This document shows positions 48,510 through 56,768 of a DNA stretch of 64,000 nucleotides, in pieces. Source of the DNA: Cutibacterium modestum (GTDB taxonomy: Bacteria; Actinomycetota; Actinomycetes; Propionibacteriales; Propionibacteriaceae); the NCBI RefSeq assembly GCF_008326345.1, contig NZ_BJEN01000003.1:596533-660532 (forward strand), in the 5' to 3' direction. Below the pieces are notes generated by a model, which did no database searches, was not told where the DNA came from, and worked only from the letters and a program-made list of their open reading frames with translations. A program made the translations under genes and the position numbers. Numbering within the stretch: the stretch's first letter is position 1; each line of letters opens with the position of its first letter.

Positions 48510-48779
48510 GTGATTGGATATCGGTTCTATCTTATCTGGGCTTTAAATCCTGTACGGAAAGAATTTGGTTTTGATGGTAAAGAATTGCTTCTATTTCTAT
48601 TACCCTCGGTTATTTTCCCCTGTGTCGGATGGGTTCTCGGTGCTTTTGGTAGCAGTCTCGATCATGGCAAGATTTCATCTGTGCTCATAATGAGCGTGGC
48701 GACCGTAGTTGGATTGCTCGTATCCTTGCTCGTTTGGATGGAGCTTTCAGTCGTAACCCTCAGTCTGTTTCATTTCTAA
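48510..48779 (+). CDS. Hypothetical small membrane protein, lower GC
   Basis: An 89-residue product (from GTG 48510) with three hydrophobic stretches (LLLFLLPSVIFPCVGWVLG; ISSVLIMSVATVVGLLVSLL). The frame is open further upstream to the TGA at 48396 and reads KILGVVAVAIVGLITVIGY just before, so the true start is probably earlier but has no standard ATG. Not recognised. It shares the low-GC character of the previous ORF. Confidence 0.4.
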   Translation: MIGYRFYLIWALNPVRKEFGFDGKELLLFLLPSVIFPCVGWVLGAFGSSLDHGKISSVLIMSVATVVGLLVSLLVWMELSVVTLSLFHF

Positions 48780-48925
48780 CGTACTACTGCGGTTTCATGT
48801 CGCACGGCGGTGTATTTAGCGTCGGTCCCTCCGCCGGTACCGGCCACGAGGCGTGCCATATTGGTGCCTCCTCAGGGGCCTTGGGCTCTAGATGACCGCC
48901 ATGTGTCGTGTGTGGTTTTTCGGGG

Positions 48926-49056
48926 TGTATGGTGTTCGCTGTTGGCCCAATGGTTGGGTTGATGCCTGGGTGGTGTGGGGAAGCCGGTGGGAGTCCGGCA
49001 CTGTCGCGCAGCCGTGTCCACGTTGGTGTGTGGGAGTCGGAGTACCAGATTATCCC
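48926..49056 (+). ncRNA. Cobalamin riboswitch 2
   Basis: A near copy of riboswitch 1: GGGGAAGCCGGTGGGAGTCC, GGCACTGTCGCGCAGCCGTG (48977-49016) and GGGAGTCGGAGTACCAG. Similarity with the first copy continues past the aptamer to about 49105 (TTCCGTCGCGGATTGCGGAG), so a whole leader seems to have been duplicated. TATGGT at 48928 stands where TATAGT is in copy 1. No intact secreted gene follows; it now precedes only a fragment. Confidence 0.85.
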
Positions 49057-49159
49057 GAGGGTTGGTTTTGTTCCGTCGCGGATTGCGGAGTCAACACCAC
49101 CGCGTCACTAACGCTGGTCGAAACCCCTTCGACCAGTTGGGGAGGGTTCCTGGGGTGCG

Positions 49160-49376
49160 GATGCGTGCTGCTGTGATCGGGCAAAGCCAGGTACGTCGCG
49201 GTAATCCGTTGAGCCTGGATGCTTCCTCGTCCTACACCTCGATCGGACGCATTCGGCGCTGGCAGTGGGACCTTAACGGTGACGGGCGCTATGAACTGAC
49301 CACTACAACCACCGACCAATACTGCCGCGCACCCCTTAACGGCCTCATCATCGGCACCATTGTTGGAGCTGTCTGA
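49160..49376 (+). pseudogene. PKD-like domain remnant behind riboswitch 2
   Basis: An open stretch reads RRGNPLSLDASSSYTSIGRI then RRWQWDLNGDGRYE, the pattern of a PKD domain, and ends with CRAPLNGLIIGTIVGAV and a stop. Neither a start codon with a ribosome site nor a signal peptide is seen. The last 17 residues resemble the segment at 48262-48312 rather than a PKD protein, so the fragment looks like a recombinant leftover of a larger surface-protein gene. Confidence 0.45.
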
Positions 49377-49486
49377 GATACGGTATTCATGATGTTCTAC
49401 GTCAATTCTCAACCGGCGTTCCAAACCATCGTCGGTGAACTGACTACCGTGAGCGTCGGTGAAGTACTTCATTACTGACACGAGGG

Positions 49487-50368
49487 TCAGGGACGTGGCG
49501 TCGCGGTTCCATGGGTCGCGAATTTCTTGAGGTCTTCCCGGGTTCCGGCCATTCGGTCATGGTCGTAGTCGGTGACCGAGTACTGCCACATCGTCCATGC
49601 GTCCCATCCCGACGGCAATTCCCCCACGGTGGAGGCGTATCGGGCGATCCACAACGGCGCGACGGCTGTGCTGTCCGAGGCGGCCGATCCCACGCACATA
49701 TTCCACCAACTCGTGGAGGTGTAAATCATGGGAGGCCTGCCCCACCGATTCCGGTAGGTCGACACGAAATCACGAATCCACGAAGCCATCGCGGTCTGAT
49801 TCAACCCGTAGCAGGCATTCGTGCCGTACGGATTGTATTCCAGGTCCACGGTCCCAGGCAGGGTGTAACCGTCCCCTGGCCATCCGCCGCCATGATCGGA
49901 GAAGTACGTGGCCTGGTCCTTTCCAGATGAGTTCGATGGCAGGGCGAAGTGATAGGCGCCCCGGATGAGGCCAGCGCTCTGGGACCCGTTGTACTGGGAT
50001 GTGAAAAATGGATTTTGATACGACGTTCCCTCGGTGGCTTTTACCCACGCAAATGACATTCCCGAGGAGACTTTCGCCGGCCAGTCAACGTCCCCGTCGT
50101 AGCTGGAGACGTCGATTCCCTCCGGTGCGGTGTCTGTCGTCAAGGTCTGTACCCGGCCAGTTACCGCAGGTCCATGCTCATGTTTTTTGATTTGAGATCC
50201 CATTGCGTGATCGCTGGGGGAGGAAATGGCGTCTGAGGATGGCGACTCGGTGGGCGATTGGGTGTCTGATGCGTGGGCAACAGCGGTGGGCATCAGCGTG
50301 GTTACAGTCATGCCGGAAACTATCGCAGTGAGCCATAATTGTTGACGACGGTTGAATAAGCAGTTCAT
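49487..50368 (-). CDS. Secreted GH25 lysozyme (N-acetylmuramidase)
   Basis: Cleaves the peptidoglycan glycan chain. The 293-residue protein has a signal peptide (LWLTAIVSGMTVTTLMPTAV), a Ser/Thr-rich linker of about 60 residues, and a GH25 domain with GIDVSSYDGDVDW (catalytic Asp), WVKATEGTSYQNPFF, GAYHFALP, VDLEYNPY (DxE catalytic pair) and a final MWQYSVTDYDHD. ATG 50368 with GGGGG upstream is preferred to an upstream GTG. It is a single gene between the accessory region and the tRNA-Leu. Confidence 0.92.
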   Translation of the reverse strand: MNCLFNRRQQLWLTAIVSGMTVTTLMPTAVAHASDTQSPTESPSSDAISSPSDHAMGSQIKKHEHGPAVTGRVQTLTTDTAPEGIDVSSYDGDVDWPAKVSSGMSFAWVKATEGTSYQNPFFTSQYNGSQSAGLIRGAYHFALPSNSSGKDQATYFSDHGGGWPGDGYTLPGTVDLEYNPYGTNACYGLNQTAMASWIRDFVSTYRNRWGRPPMIYTSTSWWNMCVGSAASDSTAVAPLWIARYASTVGELPSGWDAWTMWQYSVTDYDHDRMAGTREDLKKFATHGTATPRP

Positions 50369-50579
50369 ACAAACCCCCACGGATAGAAGCTGACTTTAGC
50401 ATACCGTTTGGGGGTACACAAATCCGGCTGTCGTAACAATCTCCTGTCCGCGGGCAGTTTCTGGGACGGGCTGCGTCTAGTGGCTTCACCCCGGTGGTTG
50501 CGTGGCATTGTGCGGTCTTTGAACGTGACATGACGCTTCCTTTTGTGCCCTAGAGGCAATGACGTTATGTATCTGTGCT

Positions 50580-50790
50580 TCTAGATTTGTAGACACGAAG
50601 TGTCGGGACCTCGTCGAGCTCATCTGCAAAGTAGCCAGGGATGAGGGATAGGAGCTTCACAATATTGCCCCTGAGTCATCACAACGCCTGGCCGCCACCT
50701 TGAAGTCATCTGGGCTGATCTTACGGGACATTGGAACCGTCATAGGTATCTCGTACTAAAGGGCTGCCCAGCCGCTTCACTGAACGCTCC
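50580..50790 (+). pseudogene. Remnant of an antitoxin-like helix-turn-helix gene
   Basis: The 500-base gap between the lysozyme and tRNA-Leu contains one frame reading KCRDLVELICKVARDEG, TAG (50649-50651), ELHNIAPESSQRLAATLKSS then GLILRDIGTVIGISY, TAA (50757-50759), RAAQPL. The end resembles the C-terminal helix-turn-helix of HicB-type antitoxins (LRDIG...GISYQRAAQLL). Two stops in one frame make it a dead gene. The rest of the gap shows nothing I recognise. Confidence 0.4.
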
Positions 50791-50875
50791 TCTGTAGGTG
50801 CGCGTCTCATCGACTCTCGTCGCACAGACCGGCTGCGTGACGTCCGCACGGCAACAGTCACACATTTTACCGCGG

Positions 50876-50957
50876 TGCCGGAGAAGGGACTCGAACCCTC
50901 ACACCACAAGGCACAGGAACCTAAATCCTGCGTGTCTACCAATTCCACCACTCCGGC
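50876..50957 (-). tRNA. tRNA-Leu (anticodon UAG)
   Basis: On the minus strand the acceptor arms GCCGGAG / CTCCGGC pair exactly with discriminator A. The D arm TGGTGGAATTGGTAGACACG, the anticodon stem CAGGA/TCCTG around TTTAGGT (anticodon TAG), a long variable arm, and the T arm with GGTTCGAGTCC are all present. The 82-base size and variable arm fit leucine. CCA is not encoded. Confidence 0.95.
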
Positions 50958-51002
50958 AGAGGCGTTACCGCCCCGGCTACCAAGACCCTCAGATACTCCT
51001 TA

Positions 51003-51488
51003 TCAGCAGTTGATCTTGAGCTCCTTGCAGAGCTTGTCAACATGACCCTTGGCTCGAACATTGTACTGAGCTTCAGTGATTTTACACGAACCACCCTCAT
51101 CAATATCAACGACGAAGGTGGAGCGAATGACTCCGACGATCTCTTTGCCGTAGACGTTCTTGGGACCGTAGGCTCCGTAAGCCGTCATAACCTCCTTGCC
51201 CTCGTCGGAGAGCAGGGTCAGGGTCAGCGACTCCTTAGCGACGAACTTCTGCAGCTTGGCGACGGGATCGGGGGAGATCCCCAGCACCTCGTACCCAGCC
51301 TCCTCAAACTCGCTCAGATGAGCGGTGAAATCGACAGCCTGGGTAGTGCATCCGGGCGTCATAGCAGCGGGGTAAAAGTACACGATGACTCGTTTGCCGA
51401 CGAAGCCCGAAAGGGTGATGCGGTTGCCGTTAGCGGCGGGCAGAGTGAAATCAGGGGCCGCGTTACCGGCCTGAAGACGGGTGCTCAT
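51003..51488 (-). CDS. bcp: Peroxiredoxin, BCP/PrxQ type
   Basis: Thioredoxin-dependent peroxidase of 161 residues. ATG 51488 starts right before LQAGNAAPDFTLPAANGN. The catalytic motif is YPAAMTPGCTTQAVDF, in which the peroxidatic Cys follows TPG; the usual second Cys five residues later is absent, so it is a 1-Cys-like PrxQ. Others are LGISPDPVAKLQKF and STFVVDIDEGG. Single gene next to tRNA-Leu. Confidence 0.93.
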   Translation of the reverse strand: MSTRLQAGNAAPDFTLPAANGNRITLSGFVGKRVIVYFYPAAMTPGCTTQAVDFTAHLSEFEEAGYEVLGISPDPVAKLQKFVAKESLTLTLLSDEGKEVMTAYGAYGPKNVYGKEIVGVIRSTFVVDIDEGGSCKITEAQYNVRAKGHVDKLCKELKINC

Positions 51489-51571
51489 GACCCCAACGAT
51501 ATAGGCTGTTGCTAGACCAGCGCCGCGCCCACGCCGGCGCAAAGCCCAGACACGGCACCAGGAGGGGGCAT

Positions 51572-52138
51572 ATGGCTGATAGCAAGTCGAAGGCGAAGGA
51601 CGAGCGTACCGCCGATGAGATCAGGCGGGATATTGCAGCGATTCGTGCTCGCCTGGCGGCCGGGGTGGAAAACCTCGTCGAAGAGGTGCATCCGGCAAGC
51701 CTCAAGCGTGAAGCATCCGATCGTGCCCGTGATTTCGTGCAGGGCGAGTTTGACCAGGTCAAAGGCCAGATCAAGGACGAGCACGGCTGGCGCGTGCAGC
51801 GAATCGCGGCCGCTGGAGGTGCGCTCGCTGCCGGCGTTATCAGCATCATCGTGCTGCGCGCGATCGTCGGTCGCGCTACAGGTGCTACTGCTCGTCGCAA
51901 GCTCGAGAAGCTGCAACTTTCTGAGGCCAAGCGGGTTCGTAAGGGTGCCAAGCAGCGCCGTAAGGACGACGCTAAGGCCGCCAAGAAGAATGCCAAACTC
52001 GGCAAGAAGAATGCTAAGAAGTACGGCAAGCTCAATATCGATGACTCATCGGTGAGCAACCTTGCTGAGAAGATGCTCAAACAGGCCGCCGTGTTGCGCG
52101 CACAAGCGGCTGCTGAGCGCGAACATGGCGTCGTCTGA
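51572..52138 (+). CDS. DUF3618 family membrane protein
   Basis: A 188-residue actinobacterial protein. The N-terminus TADEIRRDIAAIRARLAAGV is the DUF3618 helix, followed by VKGQIKDEHGWRVQ, one transmembrane segment (AGGALAAGVISIIVLRAIVG) and a strongly basic tail (KRVRKGAKQRRKDDAKAAKK). ATG 51572 has a GGAGGGGG site. The basic tail suggests contact with nucleic acid or membrane lipids. Function unknown. Confidence 0.85.
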   Translation: MADSKSKAKDERTADEIRRDIAAIRARLAAGVENLVEEVHPASLKREASDRARDFVQGEFDQVKGQIKDEHGWRVQRIAAAGGALAAGVISIIVLRAIVGRATGATARRKLEKLQLSEAKRVRKGAKQRRKDDAKAAKKNAKLGKKNAKKYGKLNIDDSSVSNLAEKMLKQAAVLRAQAAAEREHGVV

Positions 52139-52228
52139 CGGGCTCGGCATGAGTTGATTTAGTGCGTAACTGCGCAGAGCGAGTTCGGCCCCAGTCCCTC
52201 ACGGATCGGGGCCGAACTCGTTGCCGCG

Positions 52229-53103
52229 TCACTTGGTGCCGCCAGCAGCCAAACCTGCGACAATGCGACGCTGGAATACCAACACCATGATGACTAGTGG
52301 CACCGTCATGATGACACCAGCAGCCATTTGGGAGCCAAACGGGGTGTTGAACTGTGAGGCTCCAGTGAACTTCGACAACAACACCGTGGCGGGCTCCATC
52401 GTCGGATCGTTGATCATGGTGACGGCGACGAGGAACTCGTTCCATGCACCAATGAAGACGATGATCGCGGTAGTGAAGATTCCGGGGGCCGCTAGCGGAA
52501 GGATGATCTTGCGAAAAGCCTGAGCTGGGGAGCAGCCGTCGATCATGGCCGCTTGCTCCAGTTCATCGGGCATCTGTTTAAAAAGGTCGTGAGGTTCCAC
52601 ACTGCCAGCGGTAGGGAGAACGACAGGTCTGGGATGATCATGGCTTGGTAGGTGTTAATCCAATGCCATGCCGAAAAGTTCTTTAGCAGCGGCACGATGA
52701 TGGCCACTAGCGGGAACATCGACGTCGCGATGATGAGGATGAGGAATCCGCCCTTGCCACGAAAGTCCAGACGCGCGAGCGCGTAGGACGCGAAGGTGGC
52801 GATGAGCAGCGCAATGACCGTCACCGCGACGGAGACGATGAAGGAGTTCAGCAGGCCGCGCAGGAAGTTGTTGCTCGGCTGGAAGACCGCCTGGTAATTC
52901 TCCATCGACGGATGGGCTGGCCACCAGGTGTTATCGAAGATCTCCGAATCAGGACGCAGTGAAGACACCAACATCCAGTAGAACGGCACCAGACAGTAGA
53001 TGACAATGAGGACGATGCCGATAATCGGCAACACCTTAGCCCAGGTGCTCTTCTTGTGATGGGTGTGCTGTTTCATGACTCCCGATGCAGCCGCAGTGCT
53101 CAT
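52229..53103 (-). pseudogene. CUT1 sugar ABC permease (MalG-type), one frameshift
   Basis: Inner-membrane permease with a cytoplasmic N-terminus and six helices. The frame from 53103 reads through to LPLAVWNLTTF and then is lost near 52575, where a T5 run (plus strand A5) replaces the T6 needed to join KQMPDELEQAAMIDGCSPAQ, the EAA loop that contacts the ATPase. The rest is in the next frame to 52229. The shift is in a homopolymer, so a sequencing error is possible. ATG 53103 overlaps the MalF-type gene (ATGA). Confidence 0.88.
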
Positions 53104-54140
53104 GACGCCGCCTCCTTGTCGGCTGCGGCTTGTGCAGCGTTGGCTTTCTTCCGGGTGCGACGACCGCCCGGACGTCCACCGGAGACGAAGGTGGTGGCCT
53201 TTAACTTCTTGCGTTTGTGCTCGTCACCGACGAGGTCAGCTCCAAGGATCTTGATGAACGCGAATGCGATGATGAACACGTAAAGGAACAGGATGATCGC
53301 GTACGCAGCAGCAGCGCCATACCGCAGGTTGGAGGCCTCATCCTGGACCAGCATGGACAGTGTCTCGACTGACTTCATACGAGGCCCGACGAGAATGAAC
53401 GGCAGATCGAACATACGCAGAGCGTCAAGGGTTCGGAACAGCACAGCGACGACCAATGCCGGTTTGACCAAGGGCAAAGTGAGAGAGACGAATCTTTTCC
53501 ACGCATTAGCACCATCCACCTTGGCCGCTTCGTAGACCTCAGTCGGAATCACTTGCAAACCGGCAAGTGTTAACAGACCAATGTACGGAGCCGTCTTCCA
53601 GACGTCGGCAATGATGATCGACCACTTAGCCGTCCAATTGCCTGAGGCCCACATGATGTGCTCGCCGAGGATGGCATTTGCCACACCATTTTGGTTAAAG
53701 ATCCAGCCCCACAAAATAGCTGAGACGGCTGTGGGGATAGCCCAAGGGACCAGAATGGCGGCTCTGACGATGCCGCGTCCGGCCATTGCCCGATGCATGA
53801 TGAGCGCCATGATGACGCCGAGGATGGTCTCGAGCACGACTGTGACGACACCGAACAGGGTGGTGTTCCAGAATGCGTTCCAGAACCTTTCCCCGGAGCC
53901 GGTGAAAATGTCGGTGAAGTTCTTCACCCCGACGAACGGCTCGGTGTCGTTGATGAATCCGGTTTCCGGATCTAATCCAGGCTGACCATAAAGAGCCTGC
54001 TTCACTGACTGAATGACGGGGATGACGATAACGATCGTCAAGACGATGAGAGTGGGCGCGATGAGTGCTAAGGCTAGACGTTCTTGGGACTTGGCCCGCG
54101 AAGACCTTTTGTTGGTCTGCTCCACTGTTGCAGTGGCCAT
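53100..54140 (-). CDS. CUT1 sugar ABC permease (MalF-type)
   Basis: A 346-residue permease with six or more helices. The EAA loop is EVYEAAKVDGANAWKRFVSL, which binds the ATPase. The N-terminal cytoplasmic tail is short, and the C-terminus has a basic extension (KRKKLKATTFVSGGRPGGRR). It is intact. The system's ATPase is not in the window; in CUT1 systems a shared MsiK-type ATPase often serves. The substrate is probably an oligosaccharide such as maltose, trehalose or lactose derivatives, but the sequence does not say. Confidence 0.9.
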   Translation of the reverse strand: MATATVEQTNKRSSRAKSQERLALALIAPTLIVLTIVIVIPVIQSVKQALYGQPGLDPETGFINDTEPFVGVKNFTDIFTGSGERFWNAFWNTTLFGVVTVVLETILGVIMALIMHRAMAGRGIVRAAILVPWAIPTAVSAILWGWIFNQNGVANAILGEHIMWASGNWTAKWSIIIADVWKTAPYIGLLTLAGLQVIPTEVYEAAKVDGANAWKRFVSLTLPLVKPALVVAVLFRTLDALRMFDLPFILVGPRMKSVETLSMLVQDEASNLRYGAAAAYAIILFLYVFIIAFAFIKILGADLVGDEHKRKKLKATTFVSGGRPGGRRTRKKANAAQAAADKEAAS

Positions 54141-54195
54141 AGTAAAGCTCCTTGTCCCCGGGGCTGTTGGCCGGGTAGTGCGAGCGAGATCATAG

Positions 54196-54228
54196 ATACG
54201 GCGGGGTAGGTGACCCGCCCCGCCGTAT
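54196..54228 (-). terminator. Inverted repeat between the binding-protein gene and the permease
   Basis: An 11-bp perfect stem (ATACGGCGGGG / CCCCGCCGTAT) with an 11-base loop lies between the solute-binding-protein gene and the permease genes on the same strand. No U-tract follows. It may stabilise or partially terminate the upstream transcript, raising binding-protein over permease levels as in other ABC operons. Confidence 0.5.
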
Positions 54229-54253
54229 CCGTGTGCTCAGTTCTGCGTGACAG

Positions 54254-55567
54254 TCAGTTCTTGATGACCGCCTTCAGCTTCTCGGCCAGTTGCTTGGCCG
54301 TGCTCTCGGCGTCAATCTTGCCCTGCAAAGCCGGGTAGATGGCGTCTTGGATGGCTGCGGTGACGTCACCATAGGCAACAGCGTGCGGACGTCCCTTAGC
54401 AGTGTCAAGAGAGGCTTTCAGGGTTAGTAGGTACGGGAGCTTCTTGACGTTCTCGTCTTTGGTGTACAGCTCGCTGTAGATGGGGGCGTTGGACTGCTTC
54501 TCGAGGTTGTACTGACCCGATTCTTTGCTGGTCCACCACTTGACGAACTTGAGGGCCGTGGCCTTGTTCTTACAGTTAGTGGTGATAGCGCAGTCGTGGC
54601 CACCCAAGGTTGACGTGTAGGCCTTACCATCGATGGAGGGCAGCGGGGCAAGGCCGAACTTGTCCGGGCCGAGCTCCTTGAGGTCATTGCCGTACTGGTA
54701 AGGCCAGTTACGCAGGAAAAGGACTTTGCCAGATTCGAAGCCGTTGCGGCTGTCCTCCTCCTTCCACTCCAGGGCAGCAGTCGGGATGAGCTTAGATTTG
54801 AAAGCATCGACGGCTGTCTGGATGCCCTTAATGGACTCCGGGGAGTCGACGGTCACCTTGCCCGAGTCATCGACGATCGCACCACCGCAGGTATTAATGA
54901 ACTCGGCGATGTTGCAGGTCAGACCCTCGTACTTGGCCCACTGGCCGCCACAACCACCAATGCTTTGCATTCCGGGAAGCTTGCGGACGGCTTCGGTGGC
55001 CTTTTTAACGTCTTCCTAGGTCTTGGGGATCTCAACCCGGGCTTTTTCGAGGAAATCCTTGCGGTAGTACATGATCGGTGCGTCAGTGACGTACGGGACG
55101 GCGTACTGCTTGCCGCGGTAGGAGCCGGTCTCCCACACCGAGTTTATGACGCCATCGGGTTTCGTGTCCGATGGAATCTCGACGACCCAACGGTTGGCGG
55201 CGAACTCGGCTACCCACACCAGATCGAGGCCAATGACGTCATAAGCTGCAGAGTTCGTCTAGGCGGCGTTGATAAGAGACTGGCGCTGCTGATCAGCCTC
55301 CGAGGACAACTCAATAAGGGTGACCTTTTCCTTAGGATATTTTTTATTCCACTCGTCGAGTCGCTTCTGGACCATTCCACCGGAGAAGTCCTTGCCCTGG
55401 ACCCAGGTGATGGGGCCCTCACCGGTGAAGTCTTCCTTTTTGGCTGCGGGCTTGTTGGAGCCGGAGCCCTTCGAGTCTCCGTTGGAGCAGGCTGCCAAGG
55501 CACTGAGCGCCAGTGCTCCGACAGAGCCCTGGATAAAGGCTCGGCGGGAGTGCGTGTAATGCGTCAT
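54254..55567 (-). pseudogene. CUT1 sugar-binding lipoprotein, two in-frame amber stops
   Basis: A single reading frame from ATG 55567 to 54254 is broken by TAG at 55259-55261 and TAG at 55016-55018. The N-terminus SRRAFIQGSVGALALSAL then AAC is a Tat-like signal with a lipobox. Later pieces show GKQYAVPYVTDAPIMYYRKDF and YEGLTCNIAEFINTCGG, typical of extracellular sugar-binding proteins of ABC importers. Without readthrough only about 102 residues are made. The stops look like CAG-to-TAG and TGG-to-TAG changes. Loss of this protein would disable the importer. Confidence 0.9.
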
Positions 55568-55589
55568 GTGACTTCTTCCTTGATGCGGT

Positions 55590-55648
55590 GTTGTCGACAA
55601 CGACATCACGTGCGCATCAGTGACTTTCTGCAGGTGTGACAGGTCACA
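55590..55648 (-). promoter_or_regulatory. Two palindromes upstream of the sugar ABC operon
   Basis: GTTGTCGACAAC (55590-55601) is a perfect 12-bp palindrome 22 bases before the binding-protein start and resembles a LacI-family operator with central CG. TGTGACAGGTCACA (55635-55648) is a second palindrome (six-base arms, two-base centre) suggesting a Crp- or GntR-like site. Both are inferred from symmetry; no regulator gene is adjacent. Confidence 0.45.
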
Positions 55649-55910
55649 ACCTCAGGCAGCACCCTAACACTGCCACCCCGGCACGTGTGCACAGTGTTTC
55701 GGTAATGGAATGAATGATCGTGCAGAAGATGTGGGAGTGTGACCGGTTGACTTGAGTATCCTGTGAAAAGAGATAACTCTTACGAGAGTGATTGGCAGGG
55801 GCCTGCGGTGGTGACCAGTCCGGAACCGTATGCTGTCAGTTAAGCTTGGTGGTGGGGATACGAAAAAGCCGCTCCACCCCGGTTCTAGGATGGAACGACT
55901 TCCGATTCGG

Positions 55911-55983
<73 letters not shown>

Positions 55984-56039
55984 CGACGACAAGAAACATT
56001 AGCGGACTTCAGCCACGATGCAAAATCGAGGTGACAAAC

Positions 56040-56768
56040 TCATGGTCGACCGGTGCGTACAGCTTCGATTCGACGCTGTCGCAGTGCCGTCATCTCCGAT
56101 ATGTCGAGGGGCTCTAAACGGCATCCTAGGGCCATTTCGAGCACATGGTCGGCTAGCTGCGGGTTACGTGCCAGCACCGGACCGTGGGGGTACGTGCCAA
56201 TGACGCGACCTTGCACAGCTCCTTCGTCACGACGATTGCCATTACCCCAGCCAACCTCCACAGCAGCAAGCGGTTTGGCGTCGGAACCGAGTTCGGTCCA
56301 GCCGCCATGGTTTTCGAAACCAGTGATGGGATAAGTACTACCGTCGGGCTGAACCCAGATGTGCAACACCTCCCCGACGGCACGTTCTGGGCCACGTCGA
56401 GTTTCAATGTCGAGGAGCCCTAGCCCTTCGATAACTTCGTCACGGGCCCCAATAGTGAAAGACTTTCCGCAGATCTGGTAACCGGCGCATACGGCAAAGA
56501 GCATTGCGCCGTCGTCAAGGGCGGTGAAAAGCCCGCCATCAGCTTTGAGCTCCTGGACAGCGGTGATCTGGGCGGTGTCCTCCCCGCCTCCCAGCAGGTA
56601 AACGGCTCCGTCGGTGGGTACAGGCTGGCCAGGCTCGACGGTGAGGAGCTCGGCGTCAATGCCACGCCATTGCAGCCGTTTAGTGAGGACGACGGCATTG
56701 CCGTGGTCGCCGTAGATACCCAACAGGGACTGGTACAGCAAGACGATCTTGGGACGGTCGGTATTCAT
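56040..56768 (-). CDS. gatD: Lipid II isoglutaminyl synthase, glutaminase subunit GatD
   Basis: Glutamine amidotransferase that supplies ammonia to MurT for amidation of the second peptidoglycan residue. The 242-residue protein has the class I/CobQ-like fold with YGDHGNAVVL, the nucleophile elbow FAVCAGYQICGKSF (catalytic Cys) and TYPHGPVLARNP (catalytic His). It overlaps the murT stop, so the two subunits are co-translated. Confidence 0.94.
   Translation of the reverse strand: MNTDRPKIVLLYQSLLGIYGDHGNAVVLTKRLQWRGIDAELLTVEPGQPVPTDGAVYLLGGGEDTAQITAVQELKADGGLFTALDDGAMLFAVCAGYQICGKSFTIGARDEVIEGLGLLDIETRRGPERAVGEVLHIWVQPDGSTYPITGFENHGGWTELGSDAKPLAAVEVGWGNGNRRDEGAVQGRVIGTYPHGPVLARNPQLADHVLEMALGCRLEPLDISEMTALRQRRIEAVRTGRP

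Noticed and set aside
50721..50951. Open frame across tRNA-Leu giving a VDTQDLGS-type peptide
   Set aside because: This is the usual spurious translation of a tRNA gene.
54254..55567. Possible amber (TAG) recoding, because two TAG codons interrupt one frame
   Set aside because: Other broken genes in the window carry TAA, TGA and frameshifts, and no pyrrolysine-type genes are seen. Ordinary decay explains it better.
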